Below, in pieces: positions 46,973 to 55,110 of a stretch of 64,000 nucleotides of DNA. Each line of letters opens with the position of its first letter. Position 1 is the stretch's first letter. Position numbers and translations under genes: made by a program. This stretch comes from JAEUIE01 sp047602475. Its GTDB lineage: Bacteria > Planctomycetota > Planctomycetia > Gemmatales > HRBIN36. Below the pieces are notes generated by a model. The model was given only the letters and a program-made list of their open reading frames with translations. It did no database searches and had not been told where the DNA came from. The stretch lies in assembly GCA_047602475.1 (NCBI GenBank), contig JASGHE010000004.1:215471-279470 (forward strand). The letters are read 5' to 3'.

Positions 46973-47875
46973 CTACTTCACGGGATTATTCGAAGAGCCG
47001 CGTCGCGTGTAAGGTAAGCCTTTGCTGTTGAGCTCGACCACTTTCGACAAGGCGCTGACAAACTCCCGGCAGTTGTTGAATCGATTCAGCCACTGCTTGG
47101 AAAGGGCCAGGGCCAGCACGTTCCGCTCCGCATCCGGTAGCATCGTCAACTCAGGTGCGACCGTAGGGCAGGAACCATCGGGCGGTATCGGAAACGGGAA
47201 GTATCCCGTCCGCAGTTCCACATAGGTCACCGCCAGCGAGAACTGATCCGTTCGACTGTTAGCCCGACCCTCGTATAGCTCCGGCGGGGCGTAAGGCGGA
47301 GTGCCAAAAGCCTTGCCCCGCGCGTTCCACATCTGCGGGCCCGAAAGACCGAAATCAGCTACTTTCACCTTGTTGTTAATCAGCAGCAGGTTGCTCGGCT
47401 TGATGTCGCAATGCTGCATACCCTGCTGAATCAAGGCGTTGGAGTTTGTCACCTTTTGATGGGCGATGAAATCAATGCCCTCCGCCGCCTGGTGCATCAG
47501 GTTCATCAGCACGTCGGGTGGAACGTGAGAACGGTGATCCGTTCGGTAGATGTAGTGCAGATCGTTCAGGCTGCCCTCGGCCAGTTCCATGCTTAATATG
47601 ATCAGGTTCTTGCCCGTCGTCACACTGTAGAACTGGAGCAGGTTATCGTGCTTGAGGTCGCGCAGTTGAATCAACAGCTTGATCTCATTGACAATCAGGT
47701 TGGCCTGTTGATGCTTGCAGTCGAGGAACTTGAGAGCCAGCCGGCTATTATCAGACGTGTTGATCGCTTCCCATACTTCGCCGAAACCTCCCCGGCCAAT
47801 GCGTTTCACCAGCCGATGACCAGGCACTGGCTCGGTTCCCGGCTTAAGATCAAAGTTGATTGGGGAAGCACTCAA
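46973..47875 (-). CDS. Serine/threonine protein kinase, cytoplasmic
   Basis: The Hanks-type kinase domain spans almost the entire protein: P-loop IGRGGFGEVWEAI, ALKFLDCKHQ with the VAIK-type Lys, a catalytic loop HCDIKPSNLLLI (HCD in place of HRD), VADFGLSGPQMW and GTPPYAPPELYEG. No membrane helix or PASTA domain follows. The start is uncertain: the frame is open to 48061, but homologues begin near FDLKPGTEPVPGHRL; the TTG at 47875 fits that, although without an RBS. It sits 100 bases downstream of a PP2C phosphatase gene on the same strand, a classic kinase/phosphatase pair. Confidence 0.85.
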   Translation of the reverse strand: MSASPINFDLKPGTEPVPGHRLVKRIGRGGFGEVWEAINTSDNSRLALKFLDCKHQQANLIVNEIKLLIQLRDLKHDNLLQFYSVTTGKNLIILSMELAEGSLNDLHYIYRTDHRSHVPPDVLMNLMHQAAEGIDFIAHQKVTNSNALIQQGMQHCDIKPSNLLLINNKVKVADFGLSGPQMWNARGKAFGTPPYAPPELYEGRANSRTDQFSLAVTYVELRTGYFPFPIPPDGSCPTVAPELTMLPDAERNVLALALSKQWLNRFNNCREFVSALSKVVELNSKGLPYTRRGSSNNPVK

Positions 47876-47975
47876 GGAGGCACACAGCCTGTCGGCATAG
47901 TTAGGGCGGAGACGGCACGAACTGTGACAGGCTCCTCCAGAAAAGATGTTACGGTGGCCGGCCTTGTACGAAAGT

Positions 47976-48740
47976 TTAACCGTCCACCACGTCCAGCACG
48001 ACACACGAAACATTGTCGCGCGACCCCAGATCCAGAGCCAGTTGGCACAGACCCTCGGCACAGCTTTGCGTTTCTGTCTGATCGTGCATTGCCTGGGCTA
48101 CCCTCTCATCGGGTACCACGCCGCACAATCCATCGGTACACAACAGGATGCGATCACCAGGGCGAACGAACAGTGTCTTTACCTCAGGTCCATCACCCAC
48201 TTCCTTGCTGCCAAGATATTTCCACAGCACATTCTTGAAGCGATGTTCCTTGGCTTCATCCGGGGTAATCGTGCCTGCTTCCACCAGCGCTTGAGCCAGC
48301 GAATGGTCGATGGTCAACTGATCAATCTTGCCGTCTCGAAGCATATAGGCCCGGGAATCACCGACCCCGGTGATGAACAGACAGTCGTCTCGAAAGTTGG
48401 GTGCCCACACAGCGCCCACGACGGTTGTGCCCATGTTACGGTAGTCTCGATCCAACTGCCCCAGCGAGATGATCTCCTCATTAGACTGCACAATCGACTT
48501 GCGAACGACTTTGCGAATATCATCGGCACTGGTGGCCCCTTCGACCTGAGCGCTGATTTCCCGGGGGATGATCTCGGTGGCCATCTGGCTCGCTTTTTCC
48601 CCTGCCGCCTGCCCGCCCATGCCATCAGCAACGATGGCCACGGTCAGCCCTTTCGATTCCTTGACATCGACGGCATCTTCGTTATTTTCACGATAGTTCC
48701 CCAGTAAACTGCATTTGCCTATCTTCAAACGTACAGCCAT
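47976..48740 (-). CDS. PP2C family serine/threonine phosphatase
   Basis: 254 residues with all PP2C metal and phosphate sites: R and E/N in NYRENNEDAVDV, Asp39 in VAIVADGMGGQAAGEKA, Asp in ITGVGDSRAYMLRDGK, Asp in RILLCTDGLCGVVPDE and the C-terminal SRDNVSCVVLDVV. It resembles bacterial Stp1/PrpC enzymes that oppose Hanks-type kinases. It lies directly upstream of the kinase gene and probably shares its transcript (spacing about 100 bases). GAGGTGG precedes the ATG. Confidence 0.93.
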   Translation of the reverse strand: MAVRLKIGKCSLLGNYRENNEDAVDVKESKGLTVAIVADGMGGQAAGEKASQMATEIIPREISAQVEGATSADDIRKVVRKSIVQSNEEIISLGQLDRDYRNMGTTVVGAVWAPNFRDDCLFITGVGDSRAYMLRDGKIDQLTIDHSLAQALVEAGTITPDEAKEHRFKNVLWKYLGSKEVGDGPEVKTLFVRPGDRILLCTDGLCGVVPDERVAQAMHDQTETQSCAEGLCQLALDLGSRDNVSCVVLDVVDG

Positions 48741-48990
48741 CGATCCACCTCGGTCCCCAGGTTGGGCGCAACAGGGTTTTCCACAGGGTTATCTTGGGGG
48801 GCCTTGCAAAACGACGGCTCTACACTGTCCCCTTCCGTAAGTGTATCTTGAGCCGGGGGCTACGCAAGCGGATACAGTGTTTTTTCTCGCCAGTTCTAAA
48901 GGTATGACACTCCCCTGGCAAACTCTGCCGTAATCCCCCCTTGATTCCCCGCCCCCCAAAAGCGAGAATGCGTAAGGAAGACAGTCTTTT

Positions 48991-49032
48991 CTCCCTCTCC
49001 CCCGGAGGGAGAGGGGCCGGGGGTGAGGGGGA
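48991..49032. repeat. Family D repeat
   Basis: ctccctctcccccggaggga then gaggggccgggggtgagggg, nearly identical to the copy at 37950-37992. The remainder of the 343-base gap between 48741 and 49083 shows no gene or motif that I can support. Confidence 0.85.
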
Positions 49033-49083
49033 GCATTGTACTTGACGTTCCACGCTTTGGGATGCTGACGTAAAGGAGACCCC

Positions 49084-49485
49084 GTGCCAGTACTGATGGA
49101 ACTACGGCGAATCGTAACCGATGACGTGCGCGAGCAATACGTCATCTACCTCAAAGAAGCAGAGGGGGAACGCATCTTTCCCATCGTCATTGGCCTCTTT
49201 GAGGTCGTCAGCATCGAACGCCGGGTCAAAGGCGTCCCCACCCCTCGGCCGCTCACCCACGACCTCATCTGCCAGGCAGTAGAGCTCCTCGGCGGCGAGA
49301 TGCAGGACGTAATGATTTCTGACCTTCAAGATGGAACGTATTTCGCCAAGATCCGGGTTAAGCAGAATGGGGAGATTGTTGAAATCGACAGCCGCCCCAG
49401 CGACGCCATCGCCATCGCCGTCACCGCCGATGTGCCGATTTATGTCAATGAGAGCGTGCTCGAAGAATCCCTCGAAAAAGAATAA
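49084..49485 (+). CDS. Bifunctional nuclease domain protein (DUF151)
   Basis: 133 residues covering the DUF151/BFN domain: EQYVIYLKEAEGERIFPIVI, then GLFEVVSIERRVKG, a DNA/RNA-binding surface around RPLTHDLICQAVELLGGEM, and the conserved EIDSRPSDAIAIAVTADVPI. Family members from plants and bacteria show RNase and DNase activity; the bacterial role is unclear. GTG start at 49084 with aaggagacc upstream. It ends right before a mosaic repeat. Confidence 0.88.
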   Translation: MPVLMELRRIVTDDVREQYVIYLKEAEGERIFPIVIGLFEVVSIERRVKGVPTPRPLTHDLICQAVELLGGEMQDVMISDLQDGTYFAKIRVKQNGEIVEIDSRPSDAIAIAVTADVPIYVNESVLEESLEKE

Positions 49486-49487
49486 AA

Positions 49488-49686
49488 GAGCCTGAAGCGC
49501 ATCGAGGGTTTAGTACGCAATCGTCTTACTCAATTCACCCCTAACGCTGTGCCACACTCCGATGTGTACTCACATCGGGGTGTGGTTACATGGCACAAGA
49601 CGCCGTTTCATTCGTTTGGTGATTGGGGAGTTGTGCATCGCACCCACACCCCGTCGAAATACCGACGGAGTGTGGCACAGTCTCCG
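49488..49686. repeat. Mosaic repeat: diverged family A unit followed by a family E element
   Basis: gcctgaagcgcatcgagggt, with acccctaacgct as weak partner and a loop containing acgcaatcgtc, looks like family A. It runs directly into gtgccacactccgatgt-GTACTC-acatcggggtgtgg and a distant inverted partner ccccgtcg-aaatac-cgacggagtgtggcac (49655-49682). The two families are fused end to end. The gap 49486-49875 otherwise shows no gene. Confidence 0.75.
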
Positions 49687-49875
49687 ATTTCCAAAACCCA
49701 GTGCCCGATTCCGTTAACCCAGGCAATCTAGGCAACCCCTCCGCCCCCCTTTTCCCCTTTTCCTTGTGAACCTCTATTGAATCCGTCGATTTGAACCTTT
49801 ATAAGAGCCTCTCCCGGCAAGGATCGCTGGGAGATTGCCAAAGAGATTTGGCCGAACAGCACGGAGGCTCGCAGC

Positions 49876-50643
49876 ATGGCTGTGGCATTACGTTTCGTGG
49901 ATGAACTCTGGTCGCGCTGTAGCTCGCTGGCGGAAGCGGGCCAACTCGGCAAAGTCAGACCTCTCCTTGAACGCCTTCTGCACATGGACCTGCCGCAATC
50001 CATCCGTGCTGAGGCCACACTGATGCTCGCTGATCTGCTACGGGCACAGGGTGAGTACCATTCAGCACGCAAGCATCTCAGCGCCGCTCTTGCCGGCGAT
50101 CCCCAAGACCCTTCACTCCATCACATGCTAGGCTACCTGCATCACGAAGACGATCATGCCGGCAACTTCAATCGCGCCCTGAAACACCTCCGCCACGCCG
50201 CCAGGCTCGCCCCGGATTCCAGTGAGTGCCACCGTGCTCTCGGCGAGTATCTGTTCAAACACGAGAATCAGCAGCGCGGCATGACCCATCTTCGCAAAGC
50301 CGTGGAGTTGGAACCCGAGAACCTCGACAGTCTCCGTTCTCTTGTCAGCGCTCAGGTCGAGCAGGATCAGGTCGAAAGCGCCAGACAAACCATTCGTCTT
50401 CTACAATTTCGTTTGGGTCGGGCCCATCCCACTGTACAATCGCTCTGGAACGAACTAGCCTACGCCATCACGCTAAAGGCACAGCACGGCAACACTCGCC
50501 TTTCGACCGTGCCGATGCTGAAGGCTGTCACCGATGAACCGAGGAACAACCGCACCGATGCCGTGCCCCAAATTCTGCGTTTCGACGCCGGGCATGGCCC
50601 CAAGCAACGCCCCAGCAGACGAGTTCCCAAACGGGAAAGCTAG
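49876..50643 (+). CDS. Tetratricopeptide repeat protein
   Basis: 255 residues with at least four TPR units (FNRALKHLRHAARLAPDSSE, CHRALGEYLFKHENQQRGMT, HLRKAVELEPENLDSLRSLV). No signal peptide; the first residues (MAVALRFVDELWSRCSSLAE) are a soluble helix. It may be a cytoplasmic scaffold. The C-terminal 40 residues (RTDAVPQILRFDAGHGPKQR) are basic and unstructured. A hairpin terminator lies 55 bases after the stop. Confidence 0.8.
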   Translation: MAVALRFVDELWSRCSSLAEAGQLGKVRPLLERLLHMDLPQSIRAEATLMLADLLRAQGEYHSARKHLSAALAGDPQDPSLHHMLGYLHHEDDHAGNFNRALKHLRHAARLAPDSSECHRALGEYLFKHENQQRGMTHLRKAVELEPENLDSLRSLVSAQVEQDQVESARQTIRLLQFRLGRAHPTVQSLWNELAYAITLKAQHGNTRLSTVPMLKAVTDEPRNNRTDAVPQILRFDAGHGPKQRPSRRVPKRES

Positions 50644-50698
50644 CGGGCGACCAAAACGGATGCTGCGGTAGGGATGCTGCGCGGCACGGACGCCGCTG

Positions 50699-50726
50699 AA
50701 AGGGAGAGCAAGATGCTCTCCCTTTT
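50699..50726 (+). terminator. Rho-independent terminator after the TPR gene
   Basis: aaagggagagca-aga-tgctctcccttt forms a 12-base perfect stem followed by a short T-run (tttt). Fits as the end of the transcript from 49876. Confidence 0.8.
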
Positions 50727-50791
50727 GAATTTGGATTGTAGTCATCGCTCTCTGAGTGATGAGTCGGAGACAGGGCACAACTAACAAGAAC

Positions 50792-50921
50792 CCGTGTCAC
50801 TGTGTCTAGTGTACTCACTGCACACAGTGCAGCTAGCGATTGCATTCGTCCACTGCGTGACAGCGAGACAACTGTTAAGTGAAAGGCATTATGCTCCTGG
50901 CGCTGTCACACAGTGGCACGG
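50792..50921. repeat. Family E-like long inverted repeat
   Basis: ccgtgtcactgtgtc at the left pairs imperfectly with cacacagtggcacgg at the right; inside the left half lies agt-GTACTC-act within cactgtgt...acacagtg. The GTACTC loop links it to family E. The 364-base gap from 50644 to 51007 otherwise contains two terminators and no gene. Confidence 0.7.
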
Positions 50922-50960
50922 TCTCCGCCGAAGCCAGGTCGTAAAGATAACTCACCAAAC

Positions 50961-50990
50961 AAAAATGCCCTCCCTAACCAGGGAGGGCAT
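50961..50990 (-). terminator. Rho-independent terminator of the HlyD-like gene
   Basis: On the reverse strand atgccctccct-ggtt-agggagggcat is followed by TTTTT. It lies 18 bases beyond the stop of the gene at 51008. Confidence 0.88.
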
Positions 50991-51007
50991 TCAAATCTTC
51001 GCTCACG

Positions 51008-52489
51008 TTATCCCTTCGGCTTCTCCTTCAGCACCGCTTGCCCTTCCTTGACGCCATCCAGCACTTCAACCTTATCACCAGAACGACGACCGATCTTGAT
51101 CGACGTCTTCACCGGCTTGGCAGTGGCTTCACCTGGAACATATACCACATAGCTGTCCGCATCTTCATCAAAGGAGACAGCCGAGGAAGGCAGCGTCAAA
51201 GCATCATCCTTGGAATACCCCTTGATCTTCAATGAGCAGGTCATGCCCGCTACCAGGCCTTCGGGGGTATCGTTCAGTTTGCCGCGAATTTCGAAGGAGC
51301 TGCCCAGCGGCACGTTAGCCACGCTGGTCAGGCTGCCGGCAACGCGAATATCGGGCAGTGCCGTGGGGGTCGCCTTGAACGTATCTCCCGCCTTCACCAA
51401 TGGCCTTTCCTTCTCGTCCAAAGTGCCGCGCACGGATAACTTGTTCGACTTCACGATGGTCATGAACACGTCTTCGCTGCTAAGGCTCCCCTTGGGCTGC
51501 AGCTTACTCTCTGCCGAAGTAGAGTTCCACGCCCCCTTGGTCGCCTTGCCGTAATAGACGGTTCCATCGCACGGAGCGACGATGTTCAGCATCTTCTCCC
51601 GATCAGCCTTCATCTGCTCGAACTTCTCCAGCGACTTGGCCCGGTCCAGCTTGGTCTTCTCGAAGGCCAGTTGCTTCTGCCGAACCTGGGCCGGCATCGT
51701 GATCAGTTGCTTCTCGTGGTTGATCTTCGTTCGTTCGTTGGCTTCCTTCATGCTCAGTTCCCGGCGGGGGATGTCGTACTTGAGCGTGTCGGCGGCTCGC
51801 TTTTCGGTATTCAGCGAATTGTTCTTGGCGTTCTCGACCGTATCCCGCTGACGGCGGAGGATGATCTCTTCCGTCTCTTCCTTGATGTCGTCAGCTTTGT
51901 ACATCTTCTCCAGCTGCTTCAGTTCTTCCATGGCGTAAGCAAGGAAGTTCTGCGCGCTCTTGCCCTGAAACTCGGCATTGCGCTTCATCAAGGCCAAGTC
52001 CGATTCGACAAACCGCTTGTAGTCTTCTTGTGAATAGTCGAAGGCCAGCTTGGAAGCCTTCTCGTCCATCGGCAACAGCTTTTGCGACGTCTCGTATTCC
52101 ACCTCCGCCTGCTTGAACGCCAGGTCGGAAAGTTCCCGGTCGATATCCTGCTCCTTCATCGCCTTGTTGAACTTCTCCATGTCGAGCTTGACCAGCGTGT
52201 CCCCCTTCTTGACGACGCTGCCGTGCGGCACGGCGGAAAGCACAGGCATGCCCCCCGACCACGCATCCAGCTTGATCGAGATTTCTTCGGTGTCATCCGC
52301 CTCAAGCGTGCCTTTGGTCGTCACGTCGATGCTGAACTTGCCCTTCTCCACCTTCACCGTATCAGGAGGCTTGACCGCTGTTTTGGCTGATGCCTCGCCG
52401 TCTTTCTTTTCCTGAAGGGGTGCGCCGGCTACCAGCGTGGTCAATATTCCTGCTGCCATCAAGGCAGCGACAAAGAGCGGCTTTCGCAT
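51008..52489 (-). CDS. HlyD/RND-type periplasmic adaptor
   Basis: 493 residues with an export signal (MRKPLFVAALMAAGILTTLV). The layout is that of membrane-fusion proteins: a short beta strand start (TVKVEKGKFSIDVTTKGTLE), a lipoyl half (VVKKGDTLVKLDMEKFNKAM), a very long helical hairpin (QEDYKRFVESDLALMKRNAE through KTKLDRAKSLEKFEQMKADR), the second lipoyl half (MLNIVAPCDGTVYYGKATKG) and beta-barrel domains ending in DKVEVLDGVKEGQAVLKE. Such adaptors bridge an inner-membrane pump (RND, ABC or MFS) and an outer-membrane channel. No pump is adjacent; the RND pump at 12452 is a candidate partner. Confidence 0.85.
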   Translation of the reverse strand: MRKPLFVAALMAAGILTTLVAGAPLQEKKDGEASAKTAVKPPDTVKVEKGKFSIDVTTKGTLEADDTEEISIKLDAWSGGMPVLSAVPHGSVVKKGDTLVKLDMEKFNKAMKEQDIDRELSDLAFKQAEVEYETSQKLLPMDEKASKLAFDYSQEDYKRFVESDLALMKRNAEFQGKSAQNFLAYAMEELKQLEKMYKADDIKEETEEIILRRQRDTVENAKNNSLNTEKRAADTLKYDIPRRELSMKEANERTKINHEKQLITMPAQVRQKQLAFEKTKLDRAKSLEKFEQMKADREKMLNIVAPCDGTVYYGKATKGAWNSTSAESKLQPKGSLSSEDVFMTIVKSNKLSVRGTLDEKERPLVKAGDTFKATPTALPDIRVAGSLTSVANVPLGSSFEIRGKLNDTPEGLVAGMTCSLKIKGYSKDDALTLPSSAVSFDEDADSYVVYVPGEATAKPVKTSIKIGRRSGDKVEVLDGVKEGQAVLKEKPKG

Positions 52490-52607
52490 GGAGGGTGCCT
52501 CATTGCTTGGTAAGGTAGGATGTGGGGATTATAGCGAAAGCTGATGAGGAATGTGTTATGAGCTTCTCATTCTCGTCCTCAGCCTCCAACCGGCGATAAG
52601 AGCTCAT

Positions 52608-52750
52608 CTCGTTCCCAAGCTCTGCTTGGGAACGCACTGCAACTGAGGCTCTGCCTCAATGAATCTAGCGTAGATAGATATCGTCATCAGTTCGCGCAGC
52701 GAGGCGGAGCCTCGCTTGCAGTGCGTTCCCAGGCAGAGCCTGGGAACGAG
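52608..52750. repeat. Family B nested inverted repeat, copy 3
   Basis: ctcgttcccaagctctgctt at the left, ggcagagcctgggaacgag at the right, with inner hairpins tgaggct-ctgcctca and cgaggcg-gagcctcg. The rest of the 429-base gap 52490-52918 shows no gene. Confidence 0.92.
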
Positions 52751-52918
52751 AAGAACTTCCACGCACAAGAAAATCAACCGCTTCCCTTACCACCCATAAG
52801 AAATACCTCCACACCCCAGTCCCTGCTCTATCTATTCGGGGTTGATACTGTAAAATATTATGACCCACCCTAGAGTGGCCGAGCTTCCTGTCGGCCCAAG
52901 TCTTCGGGATATTGACGT

Positions 52919-55068
52919 ATGGCCTCCACCTCGCCGCGCGAAGCCACGGATGTGAAAGCAGCGCCGGCCAGCACGATTAAGACTGTCTCCAAGACCGCTC
53001 CCAAGTCGGCCCCGGTCAATCCCTGGATGCAGGCAGCCAAGTTCCTCGGCTCCATCCAGATGGCTCTCATCCTCGGCACCGTCTTCACCCTCGCCATGAT
53101 CATTGGCACCTGCCTTGAATCGTGGTACAGCGACAAGATCGGCCAGGAACTCATTTACCACACCTGGTGGTTCACGGGACTGCTCGGCTTGCTCGCGGTC
53201 TGCATCTTCTGCGCTGCCATGAAGAAGTGGCCCTGGAAGAAACATCAGACCGGCTTCCTCATCACCCACGTCGGTCTGCTCACGCTACTCGCCGGCGGCG
53301 TACTGAATAGTTTCCTCGGCGTTGATGCCGTCATGCGGCTTGTCGATTCCAAGATGGCGTCAGAACAACTCGGCGTACCGCAGAAGAGCAGCCAGATTCA
53401 GATGAGCAACCACACCATGATGACCGTCGAACGGCATGCCCCGATTCCGATGGCAAGCCTTCATGGGCGGCCAAGCAGATCGAGATCAAGCCCGGCCCCC
53501 TGCCCTGGGGTTCCGAACTCGGGAAGTCGATCCCCGTGCCCGGCCTCATCAGTTCGTTGTCATTCCTCGCCAATCCCTTCCCGCGCACGGTCAACTTCAC
53601 CCCGTATGAAGATGTGCGTCTCGAAGTGCTTGCCCACCTGCCCCACTGCCGGGTAGAACCCCTTGAAGCAGCCGGCCCGAAAGAGTTTGGCTTTCCAGCC
53701 CTGAAGGTCGAAGTCAACACCAAAGAGACCGGACGCATCAAGCCCGCCTGGACAGCCCTCAACAGCGACCGTGAACGCAACCTCTTCCCCTATTTGAACA
53801 ACACCTGGCGAGCCAACATGCTCGTCGAACTGCTCGGCACCATTCACCCGTCCCTGGTCGACGAGTTCCTCAAGCCTCCCACAGATCAGGACCGGGGTAC
53901 GCAAGGCAACCTCATTTTCAGCGTCGCCGGCAAGAAGTTCAACATCAACGTCAAGCGAGACATGGACAAGACCGTTCCCCTGGGCGACACCGGCTGGAAG
54001 GTGAAGCTCAAAAACTACTTCCCCAGGCCCGGCAGCCGGAGTAACGACGATGAACCTGACTTCCCCTCTGTCCATGCTGACCTCATCGCTCCCGACGGTG
54101 CCATTACCGAATATCAAATCGCCGGTCGCCTCGTTGCCTTTCCCGGCCCGATGAGGGTGGGTGAACAAGTGCCCGAACTCGACGAAGGCCTTCCTGCCGT
54201 CTGGTACCATGCCCCCGATGTCCGCTTCGGCTACGATGGTAACCGCGAGAAGGACAAGACGAATCCCCACATCAAGAGCATGCTCCAGTTCGTCCAGAGC
54301 TACGATGGCAAGCTCTACTACCGCTCGTACCAGGAACAGAACGGCAAGATGGTACTCGAAGATTCCGGCGAAGCCCCCGCCTCCGGAATCGAGAAAAAGA
54401 TCTGGGATAACCACGCCGGCAACTTCATCATTGAAGAACACCTGCCCCATGCCAAGCCCTGCATTCAGCGGGTGGTCCCCATCACCAAGCGCCCCGGTCT
54501 GCTCGATGAAGAGAACCCACCATCGGTACTCGCCAGGTTGACTCTCACCAAAAAAGATGCTCAGGGCCAGCCACAGACCTTCAGCAAGGAACGATGGATA
54601 CCCCTTGGTCGACGAGCCACTTACACGGTCGGTGGCATGCTTGATGGTCAGAAGATCGACGAGACCTTCCTCGTCACCTTTGGTAACAAGTTGGAACAAC
54701 TGAGCTTCGCTCTCGAACTTACCCGTGCCGAGTCGCAGCTCGACCCAGGCACTAACCGGGCAGCTACCTACACCAGCTTCGTCAAACTCTACGATGAACG
54801 GCGCGACATCTTCGGTGATAACCACATGATCACCATGAACGAACCGCTCGATTACCTCGGCTACAAAGTCTACCAGTCACGCTTCGAGAACTTCGGCATT
54901 GATGATGAATCGGGCAAGCAACTCGCCGGCTCGGTCTTCACCATCGGTCGAGACCCGGGGCTGTGGCTCAAATACCTCGGCACCGGCATGCTCGGCCTCG
55001 GCATCGCCACCATGTTCTGGATGAAGGCCTACTTCTTCAAACCCAAGGGGCGGCATGCCGCAACTTGA
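52919..55068 (+). CDS. ResB-like cytochrome c biogenesis protein, frame broken once
   Basis: The N-terminal frame gives a membrane region typical of ResB: KFLGSIQMALILGTVFTLAM, a second helix (WWFTGLLGLLAVCIFCAAM) and a third (FLITHVGLLTLLAGGVLN). The second frame continues from about 53460 with DGKPSWAAKQIEIKPGPLPW, a large periplasmic beta domain, and ends with the conserved LDYLGYKVYQSRFENFGIDD and a last helix (LWLKYLGTGMLGLGIATMF). ResB with ResA/CcsA delivers reduced heme to apocytochrome c. One base is missing near 53447-53452 (CCGATTCCGATGG). About 716 residues, larger than bacterial ResB, as in planctomycetes. No CcsA gene is adjacent. Confidence 0.83.
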
Positions 55069-55082
55069 GGGTTGTAATTAAC

Positions 55083-55110
55083 CGTGGCAGGGGTCAGTTG
55101 TATTATCCAC
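55083..55110. other. Half family E repeat at the left edge of the mobile island
   Basis: cgtggcaggggtcagttgta matches the left arm and stem start of family E, but the expected GTACTC loop and right arm are missing; sequence turns into unrelated DNA by about 55103. The serine recombinase follows. This is what an insertion into a family E element would leave behind. Confidence 0.5.
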
